A model generated the notes under the pieces. That model saw nothing but the letters and a program-made list of their open reading frames with translations. It did not search any database and was not told the DNA's origin. Positions 1 through 9,983 of a stretch of DNA of 64,000 bases are shown piece after piece (position 1 is the first letter of the stretch; each line of letters opens with the position of its first letter). Made by a program: the position numbers and the translations under genes. The stretch comes from Ectopseudomonas alcaliphila (GTDB lineage: Bacteria; Pseudomonadota; Gammaproteobacteria; Pseudomonadales; Pseudomonadaceae), in the NCBI RefSeq assembly GCF_900101755.1, contig NZ_FNAE01000005.1, forward strand, positions 186,001-250,000, in the 5' to 3' direction.

Positions 1-507
1 GTTCAGGGCGCTGGCGTAGACGACCTGGAAGTCGAGCTGCTCATCGGTGGCACCGAGGTTGTCGAACAGGTCGAAGATCTGGTCCATGACCCAATCTGGA
101 CGCGCGCCCGGACGGTCGATCTTGTTGATCACGACGATCGGGCGCAGGCCGGCTTCAAAGGCCTTCTTGGTCACGAAGCGGGTTTGCGGCATCGGGCCGT
201 CCTGGGCGTCGACCACCAGCAGTACGGAGTCGACCATCGACATCACGCGCTCAACTTCACCACCGAAGTCGGCGTGGCCGGGGGTGTCGACGATGTTGAT
301 GCGGTAGTCGTTCCACTTGATGGCGGTGTTCTTGGCCAGAATGGTAATGCCGCGCTCTTTTTCCTGGTCGTTGCTGTCCATCACGCGCTCGTCGTTGAGC
401 TCGTTGCGCTCCAGGGTGCCGGACTGACGCAGCAGGGCGTCGACGAGGGTGGTTTTGCCATGGTCGACGTGGGCGATGATGGCGATGTTGCGCAGATTTT
501 CGATCAC
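1..507 (-). CDS. typA: Translational GTPase TypA/BipA, N-terminal part (runs off the left edge)
   Basis: Ribosome-associated translational GTPase used in 50S assembly and stress/cold growth. The 169 visible codons carry the G1 loop (HVDHGKTTL), the switch I region (KERGITI), G3 ([10 protein letters not shown]) and G4 (NKIDRP), all diagnostic of TypA. I place the start at a GTG read from 507, giving [11 protein letters not shown], the usual family N-terminus. The remaining two thirds (domains 2 to C-terminal) lie outside the window. It is transcribed in the same direction as thiI, 150 bases downstream of it. Confidence 0.95.
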   Translation of the reverse strand, partial: MIENLRNIAIIAHVDHGKTTLVDALLRQSGTLERNELNDERVMDSNDQEKERGITILAKNTAIKWNDYRINIVDTPGHADFGGEVERVMSMVDSVLLVVDAQDGPMPQTRFVTKKAFEAGLRPIVVINKIDRPGARPDWVMDQIFDLFDNLGATDEQLDFQVVYASALN

Positions 508-657
508 TGTGTGTATCTCGATCAGAGGATTCGGTGTGTCGCCCAGCCTGGACGACGAATATGAAGAAAACTGTTTCAGCGAGCTGAATGGGGTGTCGCC
601 GCAGGCGAACGGTCGGGAGGGCGATGGCGGATACTTCCGCCATTAAGCCCCGGCGTT

Positions 658-2112
658 CTATGCCGGACGATAAACGCGCACATTGGCATGTCCCTCGCTC
701 AGCAGATGGTGGGCGTGCAGGCGGCTCATCACGCCCTTGTCGCAATACAGCAGGTACTGGCGATTCTCATCCAGTTCCTTGAATTTGTTGTTCAACGCGT
801 AGAACGGCAGCGCCTGCACTTCGATGCCCGGAACGTTCAGCGGCTCGTCTTCGGCGGCATCAGGGTGGCGGATGTCGATGACGATCTGCCCGGCCAGCGC
901 TTCACGTACTTCCTCGACCTGCACGTCCTTGCCCAATTCGTCGATAACGCGGTCGATCGGCAACTGGGTGGCGCGCTCCAGCGCGCGCTCGAGGATGGCC
1001 ATGTCGAACTGGGCTTCCTCGTGCTCGATGCGATAGCCACGGGCCTTGGTGGTCGGGTTGACCGAGATCACGCCGCAATACTCGGGCATGTTCTTGGCGA
1101 ACTCGGCGGTGCCGATACGCGTGGCGGTGTCGATGATGTCCTGCTTGTGGCTGGCGATCAGCGGGCGCATCACCAACATGTCGGTGGCCGAATCGATCAC
1201 CGCAAGGTTGGTCAGGGTCTGACTGGAAACCTGGCTGATCGCCTCGCCGGTAACCAGCGCTTCGATCTGCAGGTTCTCGGCAATCCGAGTGGCGGCGCGC
1301 AGCATCATGCGTTTGAGGATAACGCCCATCTGGCTGTTGTCGACCTTGCCGAGAATTTCGCCGACCACTTCCTCGAACGGCACGCTGACGAACAGCACAC
1401 GCTGCGAGCGGCCGAACTTCTGCCAGATATAGTGCGCCACTTCCATCACACCCAGTTCGTGGGCGCGGCCACCGAGGTTGAAGAAGCAGAAGTGGCTGAC
1501 CAGGCCGCGACGCATCATCTGGTAGGCCGCCACGGTGGAGTCGAAACCACCACTCATCAGCACCAGGGTCTGCTCCAGCGAGCCCAGCGGGTAACCGCCG
1601 AGGCCCTCGTGACGGTTGTGCACCACGAAAAGGCGCTGGTCGCGAATCTCCATGCGCACTTCGACTTCCGGCTTCTTCAGGTCGATGCCAGCCGCATCGC
1701 ATTCGCGGCGCAGGCGCGAACCGACGTGACGCTCGACATCGATGGAAGAAAATTCATGCTTGCCGCCGCGCTTGCAACGCACTGCGAAGATCTTGCCCGG
1801 CAGCTGCTCGGCGTAATGACGCTTGCAGTGCTCGGTGATGTCGTCGAGGTCACCCAGCGGGTATTCATTGACCTCAAGGAACAGACCGATGCCCGGCATG
1901 TTGCGCAGGCGCTCGGTCATCTCGCTCAGCAGGCGCGGATCGTCCAGGTCGGTTTCGACCTCGAGGTTGTCCCAGACACCGGTCACCCGCAGTTCGGGGT
2001 CAAGATCACGCAGCACGGAGCGAATGTTCTTCCCCAACTGGCGGATGAACTGCTTGCGCACCGGGCGGCTCTTGATGGTGATTTCCGGGAAAACTTTGAC
2101 GATGAGCTTCAT
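658..2112 (-). CDS. thiI: tRNA 4-thiouridine synthase / thiamine sulfurtransferase ThiI
   Basis: Cytoplasmic enzyme that adenylates U8 of tRNA and transfers persulfide sulfur, and also feeds sulfur to the ThiS carrier for thiazole synthesis. At 484 aa it is full length for the long form: N-terminal ferredoxin-like/THUMP region (~1-165), PP-loop ATPase with SGGFDST (~187-193), and a C-terminal rhodanese domain with the persulfide-accepting Cys in LLYCDKG (Cys457 by count). It starts at ATG 2112. The thiS-thiG pair at 34.9-35.9 kb in this window would use its sulfur-relay activity. A long open frame on the opposite strand is a codon-bias shadow. Confidence 0.96.
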   Translation of the reverse strand: MKLIVKVFPEITIKSRPVRKQFIRQLGKNIRSVLRDLDPELRVTGVWDNLEVETDLDDPRLLSEMTERLRNMPGIGLFLEVNEYPLGDLDDITEHCKRHYAEQLPGKIFAVRCKRGGKHEFSSIDVERHVGSRLRRECDAAGIDLKKPEVEVRMEIRDQRLFVVHNRHEGLGGYPLGSLEQTLVLMSGGFDSTVAAYQMMRRGLVSHFCFFNLGGRAHELGVMEVAHYIWQKFGRSQRVLFVSVPFEEVVGEILGKVDNSQMGVILKRMMLRAATRIAENLQIEALVTGEAISQVSSQTLTNLAVIDSATDMLVMRPLIASHKQDIIDTATRIGTAEFAKNMPEYCGVISVNPTTKARGYRIEHEEAQFDMAILERALERATQLPIDRVIDELGKDVQVEEVREALAGQIVIDIRHPDAAEDEPLNVPGIEVQALPFYALNNKFKELDENRQYLLYCDKGVMSRLHAHHLLSEGHANVRVYRPA

Positions 2113-2210
2113 GAATAGAGCGCACGCTCGAGGCGACGAAAAAACAGGGGCGCGGATTATAGCGGAAATTGTTCAAGCTTTGACCAAAAATACTGCACCC
2201 CTTACATGGC

Positions 2211-2225
2211 GCACCAAAATGGATC
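2211..2225. promoter_or_regulatory. Candidate NtrC-binding site 1 upstream of glnA
   Basis: GCACCAAAATGGATC matches the left half of the NtrC palindrome (GCACC-N5-GGTGC) exactly and the right half partly. Its centre (2218) lies 31 bases, three helical turns, from the second site at 2249. It is about 137 bases before the transcription start predicted from the sigma-54 element. This resembles the paired upstream enhancer sites of enteric glnA. A further lone half-site, TGCACC, lies at 2194-2199. Confidence 0.6.
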
Positions 2226-2241
2226 TTTCTTGAAAATAACA

Positions 2242-2256
2242 GCCCTTAAATGGTGC
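2242..2256. promoter_or_regulatory. Candidate NtrC-binding site 2 upstream of glnA
   Basis: GCCCTTAAATGGTGC has a perfect right half-site (GGTGC) and a 4/5 left half-site with the correct 5-base spacer. Centred ~106 bases before the predicted start, it is in phase with site 1. Together they would let phosphorylated NtrC activate the sigma-54 promoter by looping. Confidence 0.6.
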
Positions 2257-2329
2257 AAATATTCTTGACGAATTAGCGCGCAGACGGCGCAGCACCTGAG
2301 TTTCGCGGCTTCTGCCCAATAAAGGGCAC

Positions 2330-2345
2330 TGGCATGCAATTTGCT
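2330..2345 (+). promoter_or_regulatory. Sigma-54 (RpoN) promoter of glnA
   Basis: TGGCATGCAATTTGCT matches the -24/-12 consensus TGGCAC-N5-TTGCW with only one change. The invariant GG (2331-2332) and GC (2343-2344) are separated by ten bases. The start would fall near 2355, leaving an ~87-base leader before glnA. With the NtrC sites upstream this predicts nitrogen-limitation control. Confidence 0.85.
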
Positions 2346-2441
2346 CCCTTGTGAGGCAGGTCGCCCTGACGGACTATCCCGCCGGGCTTCACCGCATCTT
2401 CAAGGCTTATCGATAAGAGCCTTTTCCACCTGGAGGACAAC

Positions 2442-3848
2442 ATGTCTAAGGCTGTTCAACTGATCAAAGAACACGACGTGAAGTGGGTAGACCTGCGCTT
2501 CACCGACACCAAGGGCAAGCAGCACCACGTGACCATGCCGGCCCGTGACGCCCTGGACGAAGATTTCTTCGAGCACGGCAAGATGTTCGACGGCTCGTCC
2601 ATCCATGGCTGGAAAGGCATCGAAGCCTCCGACATGATCCTGATGCCGGTAGACGATACCGCCGTTCTGGACCCGTTCACCGAAGAGCCGACCCTGATCC
2701 TGGTCTGCGACATCATCGAGCCGAGCACCATGCAAGGCTACGACCGCGACCCGCGCTCCATCGCCAAGCGCGCTGAAGAGTTCCTCAAAGGCACCGGCAT
2801 CGGTGACACCGTATTCGTCGGCCCGGAGCCGGAGTTCTTCATCTTCGACGAAGTGAAGTTCAAGTCCGACATCTCCGGCTCGATGTTCAAAATCTACTCC
2901 GAGCAAGGCTCCTGGATGACCGACGGCGACGTCGAAGGTGGCAACAAGGGCCACCGTCCGGCCGTCAAAGGCGGTTACTTCCCGGTTCCGCCGTGCGACC
3001 ACGACCACGAAATCCGTACCGCCATGTGCAACGCCATGGAAGAAATGGGCCTGGTCGTCGAAGTTCACCACCACGAAGTGGCCACTGCCGGTCAGAACGA
3101 AATCGGCGTGAAGTTCAACACCCTGGTGGCCAAGGCTGACGAAGTTCAGACCCTGAAGTATTGCGTGCACAACGTAGCCGACGCCTACGGCAAGACCGCT
3201 ACCTTCATGCCGAAGCCGCTGTACGGCGACAACGGTTCGGGCATGCACGTACACATGTCGATCTCCAAAGACGGCAAGAACACCTTCGCTGGCGAAGGCT
3301 ATGCCGGTCTGTCCGAGACCGCTCTGTACTTCATCGGCGGCATCATCAAGCACGGTAAGGCCCTGAACGGCTTCACCAACCCGTCGACCAACTCCTACAA
3401 GCGTCTGGTTCCGGGCTTCGAAGCGCCGGTAATGCTGGCCTACTCGGCTCGCAACCGCTCCGCTTCGATCCGTATCCCGTACGTTGCCAGCCCGAAAGCC
3501 CGCCGCATCGAAGCGCGTTTCCCGGACCCGGCTGCCAACCCGTACCTGGCCTTCGCTGCTCTGCTGATGGCCGGTATCGACGGCATCCAGAACAAGATCC
3601 ACCCGGGCGATGCGGCCGACAAGAACCTGTACGACCTGCCGCCGGAAGAAGGCAAGCTGATCCCGCAGGTGTGCGGCAGCCTGAAAGAAGCCCTGGAAGA
3701 GCTGGACAAGGGCCGCGCGTTCCTGACCAAGGGCGGCGTGTTCTCCGACGATTTCATCGATGCCTACATCGAGCTGAAGTCCGAAGAAGAAATCAAGGTA
3801 CGCACCTTCGTACACCCGCTGGAATACGACCTGTACTACAGCGTCTAA
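2442..3848 (+). CDS. glnA: Type I glutamine synthetase
   Basis: Makes glutamine from glutamate, ammonia and ATP, the main ammonium-assimilation step. At 468 aa it is the standard bacterial GSI length. Visible landmarks are the N-terminal beta-grasp ([11 protein letters not shown]), the catalytic core motifs GPEPEFFIF and [12 protein letters not shown]-loop [18 protein letters not shown], and the adenylylation site Tyr397 in [10 protein letters not shown], which marks the GSI-beta class controlled by GlnE. TGGAGGA stands 5-8 bases before the ATG. It is preceded by a sigma-54 promoter and followed by a strong terminator, so it is probably monocistronic. The long open frame on the other strand is a shadow of its biased codons. 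Confidence 0.98.
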   Translation: MSKAVQLIKEHDVKWVDLRFTDTKGKQHHVTMPARDALDEDFFEHGKMFDGSSIHGWKGIEASDMILMPVDDTAVLDPFTEEPTLILVCDIIEPSTMQGYDRDPRSIAKRAEEFLKGTGIGDTVFVGPEPEFFIFDEVKFKSDISGSMFKIYSEQGSWMTDGDVEGGNKGHRPAVKGGYFPVPPCDHDHEIRTAMCNAMEEMGLVVEVHHHEVATAGQNEIGVKFNTLVAKADEVQTLKYCVHNVADAYGKTATFMPKPLYGDNGSGMHVHMSISKDGKNTFAGEGYAGLSETALYFIGGIIKHGKALNGFTNPSTNSYKRLVPGFEAPVMLAYSARNRSASIRIPYVASPKARRIEARFPDPAANPYLAFAALLMAGIDGIQNKIHPGDAADKNLYDLPPEEGKLIPQVCGSLKEALEELDKGRAFLTKGGVFSDDFIDAYIELKSEEEIKVRTFVHPLEYDLYYSV

Positions 3849-3885
3849 ACCAGTTTCGCGCCGCCCTCGTGCGGCGCGCTCGAAA

Positions 3886-3918
3886 GCCCCGCCCGGCCCT
3901 GCCTGGCGGGGCTTTTTT
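3886..3918 (+). terminator. Rho-independent terminator of glnA
   Basis: Perfect 8-bp stem GCCCCGCC / GGCGGGGC (3886-3893, 3905-3912), an 11-base loop and a run of six T. It lies 38 bases after the glnA stop. Confidence 0.9.
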
Positions 3919-4129
3919 CATTCCGCCAGCGCCCCCACTCGCAGAATGCGCCAAGCGCACCAGCCTGCGGTATCAGCGAAGGCTAACCGCGCGCACAGCG
4001 CCCCCTCGCAATCGGCACCCATGGTGCCGAACCGATTTGTAGCCAAACATCACAGCCATGGCGCCCTGCGCTTGCCAGGAACCGCCAGCAGTGCAAGGCT
4101 TAGCGCATAATCCGCGGAAGGATCGCCCC

Positions 4130-4708
4130 ATGCGCCCGTTACTCGCCTGCCTGCTGCTTGCCCTGGCCCTGCCGGTCAGTGCGCAGATCTATAAGTACAT
4201 CGACGCCAACGGCAACACGGTCTTCACCAACCAGCCACCGGATGGCACGCCAGCCGAGAGCGTCAACCTGCCGCCAACCAATACGGTAGACATGCAGACG
4301 CCCAGCATTCCTGCGGAAACCAGCGACAACTCCTCTGCACAGAGCGCCGCGCCCTATTCCTTGCTGAGCCTGACCGGTATTCCGGATGATGAAGCCATGC
4401 GCGCCAACAACGGCACCTTCGTCGTCGGGGTCAGCATCCAGCCACGCCTGCAACCGGGCCATCGTCTGCGCCTGATTCTTGATGGCGAGCCATACGGCCA
4501 GGCCAGCAACGTGCCGAGCCTGCAGCTGACCAATGTCGACCGAGGTGAGCACAGCCTCGCTGTGGCGGTCGTCGCGGGCGAACGCATCATCCAGCAGAGC
4601 GCAACCGAAACCTTTACCGTGCAGCGCGTCAGCGTCAACAGCCCTGCCCGTCAGCCCGCCTCACCGCCACCACCACCGCCACGCCCGACTCCGAAACCTG
4701 CGAACTGA
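4130..4708 (+). CDS. DUF4124 domain-containing envelope protein (copy 1)
   Basis: 192 aa with a signal peptide (MRPLLACLLLALALPVSAQ) followed directly by the DUF4124 signature QIYKYIDANGNTVFTNQPP, a small beta-rich unit common in Pseudomonas periplasmic proteins. The middle part (~80-170) looks like a beta-sandwich with LDGEPYG; the tail is proline-rich and low-complexity. I chose ATG 4130 because it starts the signal peptide; an upstream in-frame ATG adds 24 unlikely residues. The next gene is a paralogue 5 bases downstream. This glnA-DUF4124-ntrBC arrangement is familiar from pseudomonads, but no biochemical role is known to me. Confidence 0.85.
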   Translation: MRPLLACLLLALALPVSAQIYKYIDANGNTVFTNQPPDGTPAESVNLPPTNTVDMQTPSIPAETSDNSSAQSAAPYSLLSLTGIPDDEAMRANNGTFVVGVSIQPRLQPGHRLRLILDGEPYGQASNVPSLQLTNVDRGEHSLAVAVVAGERIIQQSATETFTVQRVSVNSPARQPASPPPPPPRPTPKPAN

Positions 4709-4713
4709 TCACG

Positions 4714-5331
4714 ATGCGTACACTGCTACTCTGCCTGTTGTTCATCACCCAAGTTGCTTCGGCTCAGGTCTATACCTACATCGACGCTGAAGGTAACCGT
4801 GTATTCACTGACAAGCCGCGCAGCAGCAGTGCCGAACGGGTAATGCTGGCGCCGTCCAACAGCATGGAACGAAGCCAGCCCAAACCCACGGAGCGCCTGG
4901 CCCCGGCACCCGCAGCAAGCAAACCGACCGTGCACTATCAGGTGCTGCGCATTCTCGTGCCGGAGCCAGACGCCTCGATCCACAACGGTTCCGGCAACAT
5001 GATCGTCACCCTCAACAGCGAGCCGGGCCTGCTGCCCGGACACAGCTACCGGCTGCTGCTCGATGGCGAGCCCCAAGGCGAGATCAGCCGCAGCCCGGTA
5101 TTCTCCCTGCAGCACATCGACCGCGGCACACACCAACTGGTGGCCGAGATCATCGATTCCGCCGGGCTCATCGTCGAGCGCACGCCGGCGCAACCCTTCC
5201 ACATGCACCGCATGACCCTGGCACAGAAGCGCAAGATCAATCCGTGCAAGAAGGATGAGTACGGCGTTCGCCCTGAATGCCCACTGAAAGACAAGCCCAA
5301 GGAAGAGGCCAGCATCCTTCCATTCTTCTGA
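4714..5331 (+). CDS. DUF4124 domain-containing envelope protein (copy 2)
   Basis: 205 aa, a diverged tandem paralogue of the preceding protein. It has a signal peptide (MRTLLLCLLFITQVASAQ), then VYTYIDAEGNRVFTDKPR (DUF4124), a linker, and a beta-rich middle with LLDGEPQGE corresponding to LDGEPYG in copy 1. Unlike copy 1 it ends in a basic segment with two cysteines (NPCKKDEYGVRPECP) that could form a disulfide in the periplasm. The 5-base spacing suggests one transcript. Function unknown. Confidence 0.85.
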   Translation: MRTLLLCLLFITQVASAQVYTYIDAEGNRVFTDKPRSSSAERVMLAPSNSMERSQPKPTERLAPAPAASKPTVHYQVLRILVPEPDASIHNGSGNMIVTLNSEPGLLPGHSYRLLLDGEPQGEISRSPVFSLQHIDRGTHQLVAEIIDSAGLIVERTPAQPFHMHRMTLAQKRKINPCKKDEYGVRPECPLKDKPKEEASILPFF

Positions 5332-5334
5332 ATT

Positions 5335-5359
5335 CGATTGCACCTTAATGGTGCAATCG
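5335..5359. promoter_or_regulatory. Perfect NtrC palindrome upstream of ntrBC
   Basis: CGATTGCACC-TTAAT-GGTGCAATCG is a perfect 10-bp inverted repeat with the exact NtrC core TGCACC-N5-GGTGCA. It begins 4 bases after the second DUF4124 gene and 236 bases before ntrB. In enteric bacteria NtrC represses its own glnL/glnG promoter through such a site, so autogenous control is the likely role. Confidence 0.8.
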
Positions 5360-5448
5360 GACGCACCACCTCCTAAGCTCTCCCTGTTTTGGGTCGCTTT
5401 TCCCCGCCCTGCTTCGCCGCAGCACCACCAAACCCCGGGCAGATCGCA

Positions 5449-5530
5449 CAAAAAATTGCCGGGAGCCATTTTTGACGTCGCTTGCGACGGCCCAAAGAGG
5501 GGCCGCCAGGGATGGCAGGCCACAAAAAAT
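5449..5530 (+). repeat. Dispersed ~80-bp intergenic repeat, family B, copy 1
   Basis: The stretch running ACAAAAAATTGCCGGGAGCC, TTTTTGACGTCGC..GCGACGG, and CAGGGATGGCAGGC..CAAAAAA recurs, inverted and twice in tandem, at 36467-36624. It contains an internal hairpin (CGTCGCTTGCGACG). No convincing protein is encoded; an open frame through it would merely extend ntrB upstream. Confidence 0.75.
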
Positions 5531-5594
5531 GCGTCTTTTCGGGGCCTTGGTTTGCTTCTTGCATTTTCCTGCCCATCGCCGGAACGCACTGCCT

Positions 5595-6679
5595 ATGACC
5601 ATCAACGACGCGCTGCACCGACTGCTACTCGACAACCTGACCACCGCCACTCTTCTGCTCAACAGCCAGCTGTGCCTTGAGTACATGAACCCAGCGGCGG
5701 AAATGCTCCTGGCCGTCAGCGGCCAGCGCAGCCATGGTCAGTTCATCAGTGACCTGTTCACCGAATCGCCCGAGGCGCTGTCATCCTTGCGCCAGGCGGT
5801 GGAGCAGGCACATCCGTTCAACAAGCGTGAAGCCGTGCTGACCTCGGTCACCGGCCAGACGCTGACCGTGGACTACGCGGTGACGCCACTGTTCAGCAAG
5901 GGCGAGACCCTGCTGCTGCTGGAGGTCCACCCACGCGACCGCCTGCTGCGCATCACCAAGGAAGAAGCGCAGCTGTCCAAGCAGGAGACCACCAAACTGC
6001 TGGTACGCGGCCTGGCCCACGAGATCAAGAATCCGCTCGGTGGCATTCGCGGCGCGGCACAACTGCTGTCACGCGAGCTGCCCAACGAAGAGCTCAAGGA
6101 CTACACCAACGTCATCATCGAAGAGGCCGACCGTCTGCGCAATCTGGTCGACCGCATGCTCGGTTCGAACAAGTTGCCGTCGCTGGCGATGACCAACGTG
6201 CACGAAGTGCTGGAGCGCGTCGCCAACCTGATCGAAGCGGAAAGCCAGGGCAGCATCACTTTGGTGCGCGACTACGACCCGAGCATCCCGGACCTGCTGA
6301 TCGACCGCGAACAGATGATCCAGGCCGTGCTCAATATCGTGCGCAACGCCATGCAGGCCATCGCCGGGCAGAAGCACGACATGGGCCTCGGGCGCATCAG
6401 CCTGCGTACCCGCACCCTGCGCCAATTCACCATCGGCCACACGCGCCACCGCCTGGTGGTCAAGGTCGAGATCATCGACAACGGCCCGGGCATCCCACCT
6501 GAGCTGCAGGAAACCATCTTCTATCCCATGGTCAGCGGGCGTGCCGACGGCACCGGCCTGGGCCTGGCGATTACCCAGAACATCATCAGTCAGCACCAGG
6601 GCCTGATCGAGTGCGAGAGCTATCCCGGCCACACCGTATTCTCGATCTTCCTACCGCTGGAACAAGGAGCGCCCACGCC

Positions 6680-6683
<4 letters not shown>
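5595..6683 (+). CDS. ntrB: Nitrogen-regulation sensor kinase/phosphatase NtrB (GlnL)
   Basis: Cytoplasmic histidine kinase that phosphorylates or dephosphorylates NtrC under control of PII. 362 aa: PAS domain (~5-115), HisKA with the phospho-accepting His in RGLAHEIKNPLGG, and HATPase_c with NIVRNAMQA (N box), DNGPGI (G1) and GTGLGLAI (G2). No membrane segments, as expected. I chose ATG 5595 (MTINDALHRL) over longer in-frame starts running through the repeat. Its stop overlaps the ntrC start (ATGA), implying translational coupling. Confidence 0.96.
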
Positions 6684-8113
<1,430 letters not shown>

Positions 8114-8130
8114 CTCCGCCAGCGTTATGA

Positions 8131-8158
8131 AAAAGGGCATCCCGCGGGATGCCCTTTT
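8131..8158. terminator. Bidirectional terminator between ntrC and the TM2 gene
   Basis: AAAAGGGCATCC-CGCG-GGATGCCCTTTT is a perfect palindrome with A- and T-runs on both sides, placed between two convergent genes. Confidence 0.85.
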
Positions 8159-8165
8159 CATCTCT

Positions 8166-8186
8166 CCCGGATTGCATCCGGGCTAC
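8166..8186. repeat. Single REP-type palindrome (CCCGGAT family)
   Basis: CCCGGATTGCATCCGGGCTAC is the same REP sequence that forms pairs at 45660-45710 and 59609-59668. Confidence 0.6.
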
Positions 8187-8225
8187 GACGCGAAGACCCT
8201 CGGGTGCACCGTGCGCACCAGCGGA

Positions 8226-8624
8226 TCAATCGCGCTGCGCGTTCTTGATCGAGATCTGCGTATTGAGCGTCCAGAAGTCGTAGAGCACGCCGATCAGGAA
8301 CAGGCCGCCGGTGAACAGGTAGATGATCCCGGTGATCCACTTGCCCTGATACATGCGGTGCACACCGAACACACCGAGGAAGGTCAGCAGGATCCACGCG
8401 ACGTTGTAGTCGGTGTCGCCAGCGGTAAAACGCAAATCCGCCTCACGATCCATCGCCGGGATCAGGAACAGGTCGATGATCCAGCCGATGAACAGCAGGC
8501 CGAGGGTGAAAAACCAGATGGTGCCGGTGACCGGCTTGCCATAGTAGAAACGGTGCGAACCGAGAAAGCCGAAGATCCACAGCAGATAGCCGATCAGCTT
8601 GCTGTGCGTATCCTGTCGTTGCAT
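8226..8624 (-). CDS. TM2 domain membrane protein
   Basis: 132 aa small inner-membrane protein with two repeated TM2 units: FGFLGSHRFYYGKPVTGTIW and FLGVFGVHRMYQGKWITGII, each the motif G-x-x-G-x-H-R-x-Y-x-G followed by hydrophobic helices. ATG 8624 follows AAGGAG at good spacing. Function of TM2 proteins in bacteria is not established. It is divergent from the LexA-controlled gene pair and convergent with ntrC. Confidence 0.85.
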   Translation of the reverse strand: MQRQDTHSKLIGYLLWIFGFLGSHRFYYGKPVTGTIWFFTLGLLFIGWIIDLFLIPAMDREADLRFTAGDTDYNVAWILLTFLGVFGVHRMYQGKWITGIIYLFTGGLFLIGVLYDFWTLNTQISIKNAQRD

Positions 8625-8738
8625 GGCGAACTCCTTGTGCGAGATGCAGCTATGACGCTGCGCGCCGAGTGAAGGTTTCATCTGCAATGAGGCAGCGCAA
8701 CACAACGAATGGCTTGATAGCTGTACGACACCCATATA

Positions 8739-8754
8739 CTGTATAAAAAAACAG
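8739..8754. promoter_or_regulatory. LexA (SOS) box
   Basis: CTGTATAAAAAAACAG is CTG-N10-CAG with an AT-only spacer, and the flanking TA/TA extend the palindrome to the 20-base enteric consensus. It ends 17 bases before the radical SAM gene start at 8772, so bound LexA should block that promoter. Confidence 0.85.
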
Positions 8755-8771
8755 TATAGATATCGCCTGCC

Positions 8772-9983
8772 ATGCAACTGATCGAAAAGCTCACCATCCT
8801 CGCCGACGCCGCCAAGTACGATGCCTCCTGCGCCAGCAGCGGCGCACCCAAGCGCAGCTCCAAGGGCAAGGACGGCATCGGCTCGACCAACGGCATGGGC
8901 ATCTGCCACAGCTACACGCCGGACGGACGCTGCGTGGCGTTGCTGAAGATCCTGCTGACCAACTTCTGCCTGTACGACTGCCAGTACTGCATCAACCGGC
9001 GTTCCAGCGACGTGCCGCGTGCGCGCTTCACGCCCGAGGAAGTGGTCACCCTGACCCTGGACTTCTACAAGCGCAACTGCATCAGCGGCCTGTTCCTCAG
9101 CTCCGGCATCATCCGCTCGGCCGACTACACCATGGAACAGTTGATCCGCGTCGCCAAGCTGCTGCGCCAGGAGCACCAGTTCCGTGGTTACATTCACCTC
9201 AAGACCATTCCCGATGCCGCACCGGAGCTGATCGCCGAAGCCGGTCTGTACGCCGACCGCCTCAGCGTCAACATCGAACTGCCCACCGAAACCAGCCTGG
9301 TGCGCCTGGCACCGGAAAAGAACGTCGGCAGCATCCACCAGGCCATGCACAACATTCATCAGGGCGAGCGTGAGGCCCAGGAAGAACGCCGCGCGCCGCG
9401 CTTCGCCCCGGCTGGGCAAAGCACGCAGATGATCGTCGGCGCCGATGCCACCGACGACAGCGCCATCCTGCACAACGCCCAGAGCCTGTATCAGGACTAT
9501 CGCCTGCGCCGCGTCTACTACTCGGCCTTCAGCCCGATTCCGCAGAGCCCGAAAACCGTGCCCTTCGAGGCGCCGCCCTTGCTGCGCGAGCATCGCCTGT
9601 ACCAGGCGGATTTTCTCATGCGCGGCTATGGCTTCAGCGCCACGGAGCTGCTGGCTGGCCCCGGCAACCTGGCACTGGACATCGACCCCAAGCTGGCCTG
9701 GGCGCTGGCCAACCGCGAGCAGTTTCCGGTGGACCTGAACCGTGCAGACGAGTCGCTGATCGCCCGCGTGCCCGGCATCGGCATGCTCAGTGCACGGCGC
9801 CTGGGCGCACTACGGCGTGAGCGACGCATCCGCTTCGAGGATCTGACCCGTCTGCGCTGCGTGCTGGAAAAGGCCAAGCCCTTCATCGTCACCCAGGACT
9901 ACCGGCCGCCGAGGGCCGAACACGAGTCCGTGGTGCTGCGCCAGCAGTTGCGCGATACCCCGGCGCAGATGGCGTTGTGGTGA
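8772..9983 (+). CDS. Putative DNA modification/repair radical SAM protein (UDG-linked family)
   Basis: 403 aa. The sequence fits the rSAM_link_UDG family: N-terminal LTILADAAKYDASCASSG, the 4Fe-4S/SAM motif CLYDCQYC (Cx3Cx2C, ~residues 73-80), then GLFLSSGII, GYIHLKTIPDA and LSVNIELPTE. The C-terminus has a helix-hairpin-helix DNA-binding unit (IARVPGIGMLSARRLGAL). Substrate is unknown; the family was named from genomic linkage to uracil-DNA glycosylase domains. ATG 8772 lies just after the LexA box, and the stop overlaps the next start (TGATG), so the two proteins are translationally coupled and probably SOS-induced. Confidence 0.9.
   Translation: MQLIEKLTILADAAKYDASCASSGAPKRSSKGKDGIGSTNGMGICHSYTPDGRCVALLKILLTNFCLYDCQYCINRRSSDVPRARFTPEEVVTLTLDFYKRNCISGLFLSSGIIRSADYTMEQLIRVAKLLRQEHQFRGYIHLKTIPDAAPELIAEAGLYADRLSVNIELPTETSLVRLAPEKNVGSIHQAMHNIHQGEREAQEERRAPRFAPAGQSTQMIVGADATDDSAILHNAQSLYQDYRLRRVYYSAFSPIPQSPKTVPFEAPPLLREHRLYQADFLMRGYGFSATELLAGPGNLALDIDPKLAWALANREQFPVDLNRADESLIARVPGIGMLSARRLGALRRERRIRFEDLTRLRCVLEKAKPFIVTQDYRPPRAEHESVVLRQQLRDTPAQMALW

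Noticed and set aside
688..2118. Long open frame on the plus strand opposite thiI
   Set aside because: Its product has no recognisable motif and is His/Gln/Val-rich in the way typical of frames opposite GC-rich genes; thiI explains the region.
2400..3815. Long open frame on the minus strand opposite glnA
   Set aside because: Same kind of codon-bias shadow; no family match, no ribosome site, and it would cover a certain glutamine synthetase gene.
5472..5594. N-terminal extension of ntrB through the repeat
   Set aside because: The added residues are not conserved kinase sequence and come from a dispersed repeat; MTINDALHRL is the natural start.
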